From CAYTLQ01 sp964438715 (GTDB lineage: Bacteria; Bacteroidota; Ignavibacteria; Ignavibacteriales; Ignavibacteriaceae), in NCBI GenBank assembly GCA_964438715.1, contig CAYTLQ010000149.1, positions 1-22,873 of the forward strand: a stretch of DNA of 22,873 nt, in the 5' to 3' direction. Made by a program: the position numbers and the translations under genes. The notes below the pieces were generated by a model. The model was not told where the DNA came from. It did not search any database and worked only from the letters and a program-made list of their open reading frames with translations. The stretch's first letter is position 1. Every line of letters begins with the position of its first letter. Below, in pieces: positions 8,011-15,331 of this stretch.

Positions 8011-8565
8011 ATGCGACTCCGAATAACTTCCGGTGTATTTCGTGGAAGATTTATAAACGCTCCTCATAGCGAACTTACACGACCAACTACCGAACGAGTA
8101 CGGGAAAGTATTTTTAATTACCTTAATAATCGGATGGATTTCAATGGTGTCAGGGTTCTGGATCTTTATTCAGGGAGTGGAGCTTTGGGCTTTGAGGCTT
8201 TAAGTCGTGGTGTAGAGTCCGTTGATTTCGTCGAAAGGAACTATGTTCCGTACAAAAATCTTCAAAACAATATTCTTCTTCTTTCATTACAGAATCAATG
8301 TCGCCTTTTCAAAACTTCAGCGTTACAACATGTTAAAAAATGTTTTCCCGGGCAATATGATATGATTCTCGCAGATCCGCCATTTTTTGAGTTTGACATA
8401 CACGATGTTGTACGCCATATTCAGGAAAATGACATTTTAACAGAATCCGGAATTTTATTAGTTGAACGATCCATCCAGACCGAAGAACAGGATATTATAG
8501 AGTTTAAGATTGAGCCTTTCAGAAGAATTGGCGATACACTTCTTTATTTGTTTCAAAAAGAGTAA
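8011..8565 (+). CDS. rsmD: 16S rRNA (guanine(966)-N(2))-methyltransferase RsmD
   Basis: RsmD methylates G966 of 16S rRNA during 30S subunit assembly, using S-adenosylmethionine. The 184-residue protein has the standard length. Seen: N-terminal MRLRITSGVFRGR, RPTTERVRESIFNYL (24-38), the SAM-binding motif VLDLYSGSGALGFEALSRG (49-67), the acidic residue of motif II in FVERN, and the catalytic ADPPF (121-125), all diagnostic of the family. The start ATG is one base after the stop of the PilM-like gene. rsmD is often followed by coaD (phosphopantetheine adenylyltransferase); here it is followed instead by a secreted FG-GAP protein. Confidence 0.94.
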   Translation: MRLRITSGVFRGRFINAPHSELTRPTTERVRESIFNYLNNRMDFNGVRVLDLYSGSGALGFEALSRGVESVDFVERNYVPYKNLQNNILLLSLQNQCRLFKTSALQHVKKCFPGQYDMILADPPFFEFDIHDVVRHIQENDILTESGILLVERSIQTEEQDIIEFKIEPFRRIGDTLLYLFQKE

Positions 8566-8591
8566 ACAAAAGTTAATAGATTTTTTATCAA

Positions 8592-10694
8592 ATGAGCATA
8601 CGGTCAATCTTATTGACTATTTCAATCGCCAATTTTATTATTGCCCAGCCTTTTGAGCGACAAATCGGGGGTATTAAAATATTATCATCTGGCAAAGAAT
8701 ACAAAAATGTTTTCTCCGGTGGCTTGAATAATCCGGAATTTCAGTTTGTTGATATTGATGCTGATACTGATCCCGATCTGTTTGTTTTGAATAGCGATGG
8801 ATCATTTTTATACTTTAAAAATACAGGCTCACCACAAAATGCAGAATTTCTCCTTGAGTTAAATTCACCTCAAGGTTTCCACCCAATCAACTGGTTCTAT
8901 TTTACCGATATCGATAATGATAATGATTTCGACTATTTCACAGGCACAGAAAACAGCCTTATTCGTTTATATAAAAATACAGGGACTATACATACTCCAT
9001 TTTTTACACTTGAAACGGATAGCCTGAAAGATACTTTGGGAAATCTGATATTTAGTGAAAGTGCAAGTAATCCCGCATTTTGTGATGTTGATAATGACGG
9101 TGATAAAGATTTTATTTCAGGAAATTCTGCGGGCACACTGTATTTTTATGAAAATGTGGGCTCCCCTACTTACCCTGTCTATAAATTTATAACTGACTTT
9201 TGGCAGAACATTCTCATAATTAGTGGTGGTAAAAAAAACCGACACGGAGCAAGCTCTATAGAGTTTGGAGATTTGGACAATGATGGTGATTTTGATTTGC
9301 TTTGGGGTGACTTTTTTAGTCGAAGCTTGTATTTGATCAAAAATAACGGCACTGCTTCAGTTCCGTTTTTTGAGGTAACTTCATCGGTATTCCCTGTAAA
9401 TGCTGATAGTCTTATTACAAGTGGTTTTAATATGCCGAGACTTTCAGATATAGATAATGACGGTGATCCTGATTTATTTGTTTCGGTATTATATGACCCA
9501 ACCGTTCCTCAGTCATTAATTCACTTTAAAAATATCGGAAACAGCACCTCATACGATTTTAGAAAAATCACGGATGATTATTTATTTACTTTTGATGTAT
9601 CAACACAGAGTGTGCCGGTTTCTGTCGATTTAGATAATGACGGTGATATGGATCTGATTGTTGGCTACTCAACAAACCCTCAGGGCGGACTTCGATATTT
9701 CAGAAATATTGGAACTCAGCAAAATCCTGCGTTTGAGTTTTCCGATTCAATGTTTAGTAATATTAAGTCTGAACTATCAAATGCACCCGCTTTTGCAGAT
9801 TTCGATAATGATAGTGATCTTGATTTATTACTCGGTAGATTTGATGGTACTATCGTCTATTACAAAAATTCAGGAAGTGCAAATAATCCTCAATTTGATT
9901 CTGTATCATTATTATTGGATGCCGCAAATCAGGTTATAGATGCAGGATTATTGGCTAGACTTGCATTAAAAGATTTAGATAATGATGGCTTGGTGGATCT
10001 TATTTTAGGAGGTTTCAACGGTAAGTTAGTTTTTTATAAAAATACCGGATTGCTTAATAGTTTGCCGGTCTTTGAAAAATATCCACAATACTTTTCAGGA
10101 ATAGATGTTGGCGATAATTCATCTGCCCAAATCGCTGACTTTAACAATGACACAAAATTTGATTTGATTGTTGGAAACAGAGTTGGCCAACTATTCTATT
10201 ACGAAAATTACGGAACGCCACTTAACCCGGTCTGGAATTTGATTACTACTGAAATTACCAAATTTTCCGGTAAAGAGGCTACTCCTTATTTTCTCGATTT
10301 AGACAATGACACAGATTTAGATATTCTACTTGGAACAGTTAAAGGGGGACTTGTATTCTTCAAAAATCAAAGGGTGGCAACCGATATCCGGCACGAAACA
10401 GACGAAAAAACGGTACAAAATAATCTCCTCGTAGATGTTTTTCCAAATCCTTTTAACTCTTATATTTCGATTAGGTTTTCGTTACTATATAACTCTCATC
10501 TTTCAATTAGAATATTTAACATATTGGGTGAATTAGTTTTCACCCTTCCAAATACATATTACACTATCGGAGAACACATTGTTGGAGTTCCTTTTCATTC
10601 AATTTCTAATGTGTCTGCCGCCAGTGCAATATTTTTTGTTGAAATTAAAAGTTATTCATCCATGCGGATAGTCAAAATTATTTACTCAAAATGA
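8592..10694 (+). CDS. Secreted FG-GAP/VCBS-repeat protein with T9SS sorting domain
   Basis: A 700-residue protein exported and probably displayed or released at the cell surface; its ligand is unknown. Seen: signal peptide (RSILLTISIANFIIAQ, 4-19), then ten repeats each with a calcium-binding Asp/Asn run followed by hydrophobic residues, a Gly-rich turn and a (Y/F)(Y/F)(K/E)N end. Examples are DIDADTDPD, DVDNDGDKD, DLDNDGDFD, DIDNDGDPD, DLDNDGDMD, DFDNDSDLD and DLDNDTDLD. Such repeats fold as a beta-propeller. The last about 84 residues (from FPNPFN, residue 617) are a T9SS type A sorting domain with the usual SIRIFNILGELV strand. Its final strand (AIFFVEIKS) lacks the common GxYF motif, so the domain is slightly divergent. 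It lies 26 bp after rsmD and 10 bp before another T9SS cargo gene. Confidence 0.9.
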   Translation: MSIRSILLTISIANFIIAQPFERQIGGIKILSSGKEYKNVFSGGLNNPEFQFVDIDADTDPDLFVLNSDGSFLYFKNTGSPQNAEFLLELNSPQGFHPINWFYFTDIDNDNDFDYFTGTENSLIRLYKNTGTIHTPFFTLETDSLKDTLGNLIFSESASNPAFCDVDNDGDKDFISGNSAGTLYFYENVGSPTYPVYKFITDFWQNILIISGGKKNRHGASSIEFGDLDNDGDFDLLWGDFFSRSLYLIKNNGTASVPFFEVTSSVFPVNADSLITSGFNMPRLSDIDNDGDPDLFVSVLYDPTVPQSLIHFKNIGNSTSYDFRKITDDYLFTFDVSTQSVPVSVDLDNDGDMDLIVGYSTNPQGGLRYFRNIGTQQNPAFEFSDSMFSNIKSELSNAPAFADFDNDSDLDLLLGRFDGTIVYYKNSGSANNPQFDSVSLLLDAANQVIDAGLLARLALKDLDNDGLVDLILGGFNGKLVFYKNTGLLNSLPVFEKYPQYFSGIDVGDNSSAQIADFNNDTKFDLIVGNRVGQLFYYENYGTPLNPVWNLITTEITKFSGKEATPYFLDLDNDTDLDILLGTVKGGLVFFKNQRVATDIRHETDEKTVQNNLLVDVFPNPFNSYISIRFSLLYNSHLSIRIFNILGELVFTLPNTYYTIGEHIVGVPFHSISNVSAASAIFFVEIKSYSSMRIVKIIYSK

Positions 10695-10704
10695 AGAGGT
10701 AAAG

Positions 10705-12318
10705 TTGAGAAGCTTCAATTTCTTTTTTAGCATTACACTTTTATTCAATATATCGATAAGTGCACAAAATCAAAACACAGTGCTTCTCGGACAGTTGAAG
10801 CCATATAGCGGCAGAGCCTACAGTGACATATGGGGATATGCGGCAAATGGGCGTGAATATGCAATTCTGGGTGTTCAGCATGGAACTTCAATAATTGATG
10901 TAACTAATCCTGCAAATCCTGTTCAAAAAGCTTTTATCCCGGGACCAAATTCAATCTGGCGTGAAATGAAAACTCACCTCCATTACGCCTATGTTGTTAC
11001 TGAGGGCACCGGTGCCGGTACAGGTTTACAAATTATTGACCTTTCAGAATTACCTGATACTGCCAGACTTGTTGCAACAAATACCACATACTTTACCACT
11101 GCTCATAATATTACAATTGAAAATGGATATGCCTATGTTGTTGGAACCGGGAATGGTGGAGGTATGCATATACTCGATTTGGCAAATCCAATACTTCCTG
11201 TCAGAAAATCCTATTATACACAAAGTGGATATATACACGACATTTATGTTTATAACGATACTGTCTATGCTTCATCTGATGACACTTATGATCTTATCGA
11301 TGTAACAAATAAATCAAATCCGGTGAGAATAAGCATGAGCAGTGCCCTGCCCGGTATCTACGCCCATAGTGGTTGGCTGACCGAGGATAAACGATATTTT
11401 ATTGCGGCAGAAGAATTTAATGTTCGTGATGTTACTGTTTGGGATTTGCAGGATAGAACAACCTGGAATCTTGTTGTTAGTCAATGGCAAATGCCCGGAG
11501 ATTCTCCGGTACACAATATTTTTGTCAAAGGAAAATATGCTCATATTTCTTACTACAAAGACGGTTATGTAGTACTCGACCTAACGAATCCCCTTTCCCC
11601 TGTTCGTGTAGGCTGGTACGATACTTATCCCGGTAATAGTGGCACTTACAACGGCGCATGGGGTGTTTATCCATATCTTCCCTCAGGAAATGCTATTATC
11701 TCGGACATTCAATCAGGATTATTTATTGTTGATTTTACACTTGATAATCCTCTTCCTGTTGAGTTGACATCATTTACTGCAAAATTCCTCAATAATCAGG
11801 TAATCCTCAATTGGACAACAGCAACAGAGTTAAATAATAAAGGATTTGAATTATATTCCTCGGAAAACAAGATTGATTGGAAGTATGTGGATTTTATTGA
11901 AGGGCATGGTACCACAACATCAAACCGCAATTATACTTATCTCGATAGAAATTACACAAACGATACTAAGTATTATAAATTAGTACAAATTGATTTTGAT
12001 GGCACCAGAAACGAGCAAGAGCCAATTCAGGTTCTTATTGATAAAACAGCAGATTTCAGTTTTTCAATAGATCAGAATTTCCCCAATCCATTTAATCCAA
12101 CCACGAAACTTAGGTTTCAATTATCGACGCCGGATCATATTAGTATAAAAATATTCAATGCAACAGGTGAGCTCGTTAAAATATTGACTGAAAAAGTATT
12201 TGATGCCGGTTCTTATGAATATGAGTTTAATGCAGAAAATCTGCCATCAGGTATGTATCTCGCTTCGTTTGAAGGAAGTTTTGGTCGTCGAACGATTAAA
12301 ATGCATTTGTTAAAATAG
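10705..12318 (+). CDS. Choice-of-anchor B family secreted protein with T9SS sorting domain
   Basis: A 537-residue surface or secreted protein of unknown binding partner. Seen: signal peptide (FNFFFSITLLFNISISAQ, ending about residue 21), then a choice-of-anchor B / LVIVD-type propeller (about 28-350). This has repeated 'I(I/L)D(L/V)TNPxxPV' units: SIIDVTNPANPV, LQIIDLSELPD, MHILDLANPILPV, YDLIDVTNKSNPV and YVVLDLTNPLSPV. A fibronectin-III-like linker follows (about 352-450, LPVELTSFTAKFLNNQVILNW). The last 79 residues, starting FPNPFNPTTKLRFQL (residue 459), are a complete T9SS type A sorting domain ending LPSGMYLASFEG...KMHLLK. The start is TTG with a clear ribosome site (GAAGAGGT, 10693-10700) just upstream. 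It is the last gene of the long co-directional run beginning at hrcA. Confidence 0.9.
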   Translation: MRSFNFFFSITLLFNISISAQNQNTVLLGQLKPYSGRAYSDIWGYAANGREYAILGVQHGTSIIDVTNPANPVQKAFIPGPNSIWREMKTHLHYAYVVTEGTGAGTGLQIIDLSELPDTARLVATNTTYFTTAHNITIENGYAYVVGTGNGGGMHILDLANPILPVRKSYYTQSGYIHDIYVYNDTVYASSDDTYDLIDVTNKSNPVRISMSSALPGIYAHSGWLTEDKRYFIAAEEFNVRDVTVWDLQDRTTWNLVVSQWQMPGDSPVHNIFVKGKYAHISYYKDGYVVLDLTNPLSPVRVGWYDTYPGNSGTYNGAWGVYPYLPSGNAIISDIQSGLFIVDFTLDNPLPVELTSFTAKFLNNQVILNWTTATELNNKGFELYSSENKIDWKYVDFIEGHGTTTSNRNYTYLDRNYTNDTKYYKLVQIDFDGTRNEQEPIQVLIDKTADFSFSIDQNFPNPFNPTTKLRFQLSTPDHISIKIFNATGELVKILTEKVFDAGSYEYEFNAENLPSGMYLASFEGSFGRRTIKMHLLK

Positions 12319-12340
12319 GAATTTAAATTTGATATTTATG

Positions 12341-12967
12341 TTATCGATTCGTTAGATATAATTTTATCCAATTTCTAATTAAGTGTGAGCCATACTCAGT
12401 CAGATATGCCTCCGGATGATATTGAACTCCGCAAACAGGTAGCTGAGTATGGCTTATACCCATAATTATTCCATCCTCAGACTTTGCATCTACCCGAAGA
12501 TTTCTATTCATCGTTTTTTCCTCTGCAATCAATGAATGATATCTCGTCACATTAAATAATTGCGGAATGTCAGTAAATAAACCCATCGAATTATGAAGAA
12601 CCCGGGAAATTTTTCCATGTTTCGGGGCGCCGGACTGGATTATATTACCACCAAAGTGTGATACAATTATTTGCATTCCAAGGCAAACACCAAAAATGGC
12701 ACACTTGTGTGAAAAATACTCTACTACTTTCATTGTTTCATCTTTTTCTAAAGGGTGTCCCGGACCCGGAGATAAGACAATTGCTAGTGGATTCTCCCCG
12801 GCAATATCACTAAGGTTAAATTCCCCTGTTTGAAGAATGCGGATGTGTTTAAAGTACTTACCAAGGAGTTGAAAAAGGTTAAATGTAAATGAGTCGTGAT
12901 GGTCAATAAGAAAAATCTCTTCCTCAATCAGAGGTTCAGATTTTCCATTTATTAATAACTCGTGCAT
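12341..12967 (-). CDS. trpG/pabA: Anthranilate/aminodeoxychorismate synthase component II (glutamine amidotransferase)
   Basis: This subunit hydrolyses glutamine and passes ammonia to a chorismate-using partner, making anthranilate (tryptophan) or aminodeoxychorismate (folate). The 208-residue protein shows the class I amidotransferase features: IDHHDSFTFNL (21-31), LSPGPGHP (65-72), the nucleophile loop GVCLGMQ (Cys95), HGKIS (117-121), RYHSL (142-146), and the catalytic pair in QYHPEAYLTEYG (His184, Glu186). The family usually starts close to the 'LLIDxYDSF' strand, so there is an N-terminal extension of about 15 residues with no other start codon to remove it. GTG at 12970 is also possible; ATG at 12967 is preferred. 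No trpE, pabB or pabC lies nearby, so TrpG and PabA cannot be told apart. It is convergent with the T9SS protein at 12318 and divergent from the MORN_2 genes. Confidence 0.9.
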   Translation of the reverse strand: MHELLINGKSEPLIEEEIFLIDHHDSFTFNLFQLLGKYFKHIRILQTGEFNLSDIAGENPLAIVLSPGPGHPLEKDETMKVVEYFSHKCAIFGVCLGMQIIVSHFGGNIIQSGAPKHGKISRVLHNSMGLFTDIPQLFNVTRYHSLIAEEKTMNRNLRVDAKSEDGIIMGISHTQLPVCGVQYHPEAYLTEYGSHLIRNWIKLYLTNR

Positions 12968-12983
12968 CACTATCTTTAAGATT

Positions 12984-12998
12984 AAAATAAATTATTTT
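12984..12998. promoter_or_regulatory. AT-rich inverted repeat between divergent amidotransferase and MORN_2 genes
   Basis: AAAATAA-A-TTATTTT is a perfect 7-bp inverted repeat in the 55-bp divergent region. Both promoters must fit in this short space, so it could be an operator shared by both. It is pure A/T and may be chance. Confidence 0.2.
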
Positions 12999-13022
12999 CA
13001 TAAAAATTATTCGGGCAGGATT

Positions 13023-14381
13023 TTGCGATTTTGCCAATTTAAATATAAGGCATTGAACAGACATCTTATTATCTGTATTTTAGTTTTTAGTTCCTACAAC
13101 CTACCATCATTAGCTTTTTCTGTTAAGGATACAATAATAACTTACTATGAGAATGGTAAAATGAAAACATGGGGTGAATATCTCAATGGTAAACCTGATG
13201 GTAAATACCTTGAGTTTTACCCGAATGGTACCTTGTGGAAAGAATGGAATTATTTACAGGGAGCAGAATCTGGTTACTCCTATTGGTATTTTGAAAATGG
13301 GTCACTTTCAATCCGCTGGAATTATGTTGATGGGAAACGAGAGGGTGAACAACATTGGTACTATGAATCGGGGGAATTGTGGGCTATACAAAACTATCAG
13401 AATGGAAAACTCGAAGGTATAACAAAAACATTTTACAAATCCGGTGAGCTTCAGGGGGAGTGGATGTACCGTAATGGCAATTTAAATGGTAAATCTTTCA
13501 CTTATTACATTTCCGGGAAAGTTGAGGTAGAAAAAAATTTTTCCGAAGATCTACTTGATGGACCTTCTATCGTTTATCATGAAAATGGTAAAATAGCCGT
13601 TAATGCCGTGTATAAAAAAGATAAACTCATTGGCGAATTGTTAATATATGATAGTGCGGGAGATTTACGGGTAAAAGATCGCTATGAAAATGGCATCCTG
13701 CTCGAAAGAACCAGATTTGATTATTTAGGCGTAAAATCTTCAGATGAACAATTCTATAAAGATTTTTATCCCAACGGAATACTTAAAGAAGAATATACAA
13801 TAAAAGACGGAATCCGGACAGGAAAATACTTTAAATACTATCCTTCCGGATATTTACTTGAAGAAGGTACTTACATCAATGGTAAAATTATGGGAAGAGT
13901 TTATCGGTTTTATGATAACGGCACTTTACTTTCTGAAGTTGATTTTTTGGATGGCAGTCCAATCGGTATTCAGAAAAAGTATTATCCCTCAGGAGAATTA
14001 TTTTCTGAGGAGATGTATCAAGGTAACACGGCAAATGGAGTTTATATCACTTATTACATAAATGGTTTTCAGGATACTGTAACGAGTAAAACCAATTCTG
14101 TTATTAATGGTGAGTTAAAAAAATATTCACCGGAAGGATTATTAATTTCTCAACAAACAATTGTTAATGGAGTTCCGGAAGGAGAAAAAACCTATTTTCA
14201 TCGTAATGGCGTTATAAAGCGTTCGGAGTATTATAAAAATGGAACACTTGATGGTTTTACAAAGGATTACAACACTTTCGGGGTTTTAATTGCGGAGGAA
14301 TATTATGACTCGGGAGTTAGAAAAAGTAAAAAAGTTTTCAATGATGATGGATCATTCAGGGAATTGATAAAATATGAATAA
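13023..14381 (+). CDS. Secreted MORN_2-repeat protein (YwqK-like), 16-17 repeats
   Basis: A 452-residue exported protein made almost entirely of MORN_2 repeats; its role is unknown. Seen: signal peptide (HLIICILVFSSYNLPSLAFS, about residues 15-34), then from residue 41 a strict 24-residue repeat with the pattern (Y/F)Y-x-(N/S)-G-x-(L/I)...Y...G...G. Examples are YYENGKMK, FYPNGTLW, YYESGELW, FYPNGILK and YYPSGELF. There are sixteen repeats plus a partial one. The eighth carries a 15-residue insertion (near residues 233-247). The start is TTG at 13023, or TTG at 13053, which would give a tidier signal peptide. Databases often label such proteins 'YwqK-family antitoxin'; no deaminase toxin gene is nearby, so that label is not supported here. 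It overlaps the next MORN_2 gene by 8 bp. Confidence 0.85.
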   Translation: MRFCQFKYKALNRHLIICILVFSSYNLPSLAFSVKDTIITYYENGKMKTWGEYLNGKPDGKYLEFYPNGTLWKEWNYLQGAESGYSYWYFENGSLSIRWNYVDGKREGEQHWYYESGELWAIQNYQNGKLEGITKTFYKSGELQGEWMYRNGNLNGKSFTYYISGKVEVEKNFSEDLLDGPSIVYHENGKIAVNAVYKKDKLIGELLIYDSAGDLRVKDRYENGILLERTRFDYLGVKSSDEQFYKDFYPNGILKEEYTIKDGIRTGKYFKYYPSGYLLEEGTYINGKIMGRVYRFYDNGTLLSEVDFLDGSPIGIQKKYYPSGELFSEEMYQGNTANGVYITYYINGFQDTVTSKTNSVINGELKKYSPEGLLISQQTIVNGVPEGEKTYFHRNGVIKRSEYYKNGTLDGFTKDYNTFGVLIAEEYYDSGVRKSKKVFNDDGSFRELIKYE

Positions 14382-14805
14382 AAAGATTATATTTTTTCTG
14401 CTAATTGGATTCATATACTCCAACGGGCAGGAAAGGCAATTAATTACTTATTATGATTCTTGCCGAATTAAATCAATAGAAAGTTATTTAGATGATATTA
14501 AGCACGGAACCTGGAAATATTACTATCCGTCGGGAATATTAAAGGAAGTTCAGACTTATTTCTACGGAAAATATGATGGTTTGTTTCGTCAATACTATGA
14601 GTCCGGAATACTAAGTGTTTCTTCTGAATATCAAAATAATAAATTAAACGGTCTGTTTCAATCCTTTTATGAATCTGGAAGTTTAAAAGAGAAAGTGAAC
14701 TACAAAGATGGTTTAATGGAGGGATTATATATTTCTTACCATGAATCCGGTGAGAAACTGGGTAAAGTCATGTTCGAGAAAGGAAAAAAAGTAGGAACCG
14801 GATAA
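14374..14805 (+). CDS. Secreted MORN_2-repeat protein, N-terminal part (ends at in-frame TAA)
   Basis: A 143-residue product with a signal peptide (KKIIFFLLIGFIYSNGQ, 3-19) and the first four and nine-tenths of a MORN_2 array starting at residue 26 (YYDSCRIK, YYPSGILK, YYESGILS, FYESGSLK, YHESGEKL). The frame ends in TAA at 14803-14805, at position 23 of the fifth repeat, and then continues open in the same frame and same 24-residue register to 15288. It therefore looks like the 5' half of a gene of about 304 codons broken by a nonsense substitution. A working short protein or a sequencing error are alternatives. The ATG lies inside the end of the upstream MORN_2 gene (8-bp overlap), so translation is probably coupled. 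Exported; function unknown. Confidence 0.7.
   Translation: MNKKIIFFLLIGFIYSNGQERQLITYYDSCRIKSIESYLDDIKHGTWKYYYPSGILKEVQTYFYGKYDGLFRQYYESGILSVSSEYQNNKLNGLFQSFYESGSLKEKVNYKDGLMEGLYISYHESGEKLGKVMFEKGKKVGTG
14803..14805 (+). other. In-frame TAA splitting the second MORN_2 gene
   Basis: Codon 144 of the frame starting at 14374 is TAA. The next codons read QYFPSGNILS, which is the expected start of the sixth repeat, at exactly 24 residues from the previous one. At this repeat position other units carry K, R, Q, I, T, L, E or Y. Several of these codons (AAA, CAA, GAA, TTA, TAT) are one base from TAA. Confidence 0.75.
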
Positions 14806-14856
14806 CAATATTTTCCTTCAGGCAATATTCTTTCAGTATCGGAGTTTAATAACGGA

Positions 14857-15288
14857 ATGCAGGAGGGAAAGACAACCTTTTACTATGAAAATGGAGTAAT
14901 CTCATCAGAATGGTATTATATGGAAGGTATTCTCCATGGTGAAGCAAAGGAATATTGGCCCTCCGGTAAATTGAAACACCACAAGTACTTTTTTTATGGC
15001 AAACCTGATTCTATTTCACTCTCCTACTATGAATCCGGACAATTAAAGAGTAAAATGATTTATAAAAAAGGAAAAATTCAGGGCGGTTTTGAGTCATATT
15101 ATGAAAATGGTAATTTGTGGACAAAACAATTTTATACCAATAATGAGCTCGATGGAGAAACATATATTTACCGGGAAAATGGTAAAATTTGGTTTAAGGA
15201 GACTTACAAAATGGGGAGATTAGTAAGAAGTATAGAATATGATGAAAATGGAAAAATCTATAAAGAAAGTAACTTCGAAACAAACTGA
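14857..15288 (+). CDS. MORN_2-repeat protein, C-terminal part of the split gene
   Basis: An open frame of 143 codons from the ATG at 14857, without a signal peptide or convincing ribosome site. It continues the frame and repeat register of 14374-14805; the open stretch really begins right after the TAA at 14805. It holds the rest of the sixth repeat and the remaining units (YYENGVIS, YWPSGKLK, YYESGQLK, YYENGNLW, YRENGKIW, YDENGKIY). If expressed alone it would stay in the cytoplasm, unlike its exported relatives. The more likely reading is the 3' half of a single exported MORN_2 protein of about 304 residues (14374-15288), now interrupted or read through. The frame has few signs of decay, so the stop is recent, suppressed, or an error. 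Confidence 0.55.
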   Translation: MQEGKTTFYYENGVISSEWYYMEGILHGEAKEYWPSGKLKHHKYFFYGKPDSISLSYYESGQLKSKMIYKKGKIQGGFESYYENGNLWTKQFYTNNELDGETYIYRENGKIWFKETYKMGRLVRSIEYDENGKIYKESNFETN

Positions 15289-15293
15289 AAGTA

Positions 15294-15311
15294 TGAATTT
15301 TCGTAAATTCA
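15294..15311. promoter_or_regulatory. Perfect hairpin between MORN_2 genes and aguB
   Basis: TGAATTT-TCGT-AAATTCA is a perfect 7-bp inverted repeat with a 4-nt loop, starting five bases after the MORN_2 stop and ending 20 bp before the aguB ATG. No T-run follows, so it is not a classical terminator. It could be an operator, an mRNA-stabilising hairpin or part of the aguB leader. Confidence 0.35.
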
Positions 15312-15331
15312 CAATTATTAAATGAAAAAAG

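Larger units (their letters stand above)
13143..15288 (+). repeat. Tandem coding repeat of 72-bp period (MORN_2 arrays)
   Basis: Two consecutive arrays encode 24-residue MORN_2 units: 13143-14381 (sixteen and a part) and 14449-15288 (about eleven and a part). The period is kept exactly over most of both arrays, with one 15-residue insertion in the first. The units have diverged at DNA level, so this is an old protein repeat rather than a recent satellite. The two arrays are separated only by the second signal peptide. Confidence 0.8.

Noticed and set aside
12319..12340. Bidirectional terminator between the convergent T9SS and amidotransferase genes
   Set aside because: Only an AT palindrome (AATTTAAATT) is present; no GC-containing stem or T-run.
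13023..13125. Possible lipoprotein signal in the first MORN_2 protein
   Set aside because: The cysteine near residue 18 is preceded by LII, not a lipobox (no small residue at -1); an ordinary signal peptide fits better.
13143..15288. CRISPR or satellite DNA suggested by the 72-bp periodicity
   Set aside because: The period is an exact multiple of the codon and the repeats are diverged at DNA level but conserved as protein; it is a coding MORN_2 array.
13023..15288. Toxin-antitoxin system
   Set aside because: MORN_2 proteins are often labelled YwqK antitoxins, but these are exported and no toxin gene is adjacent.
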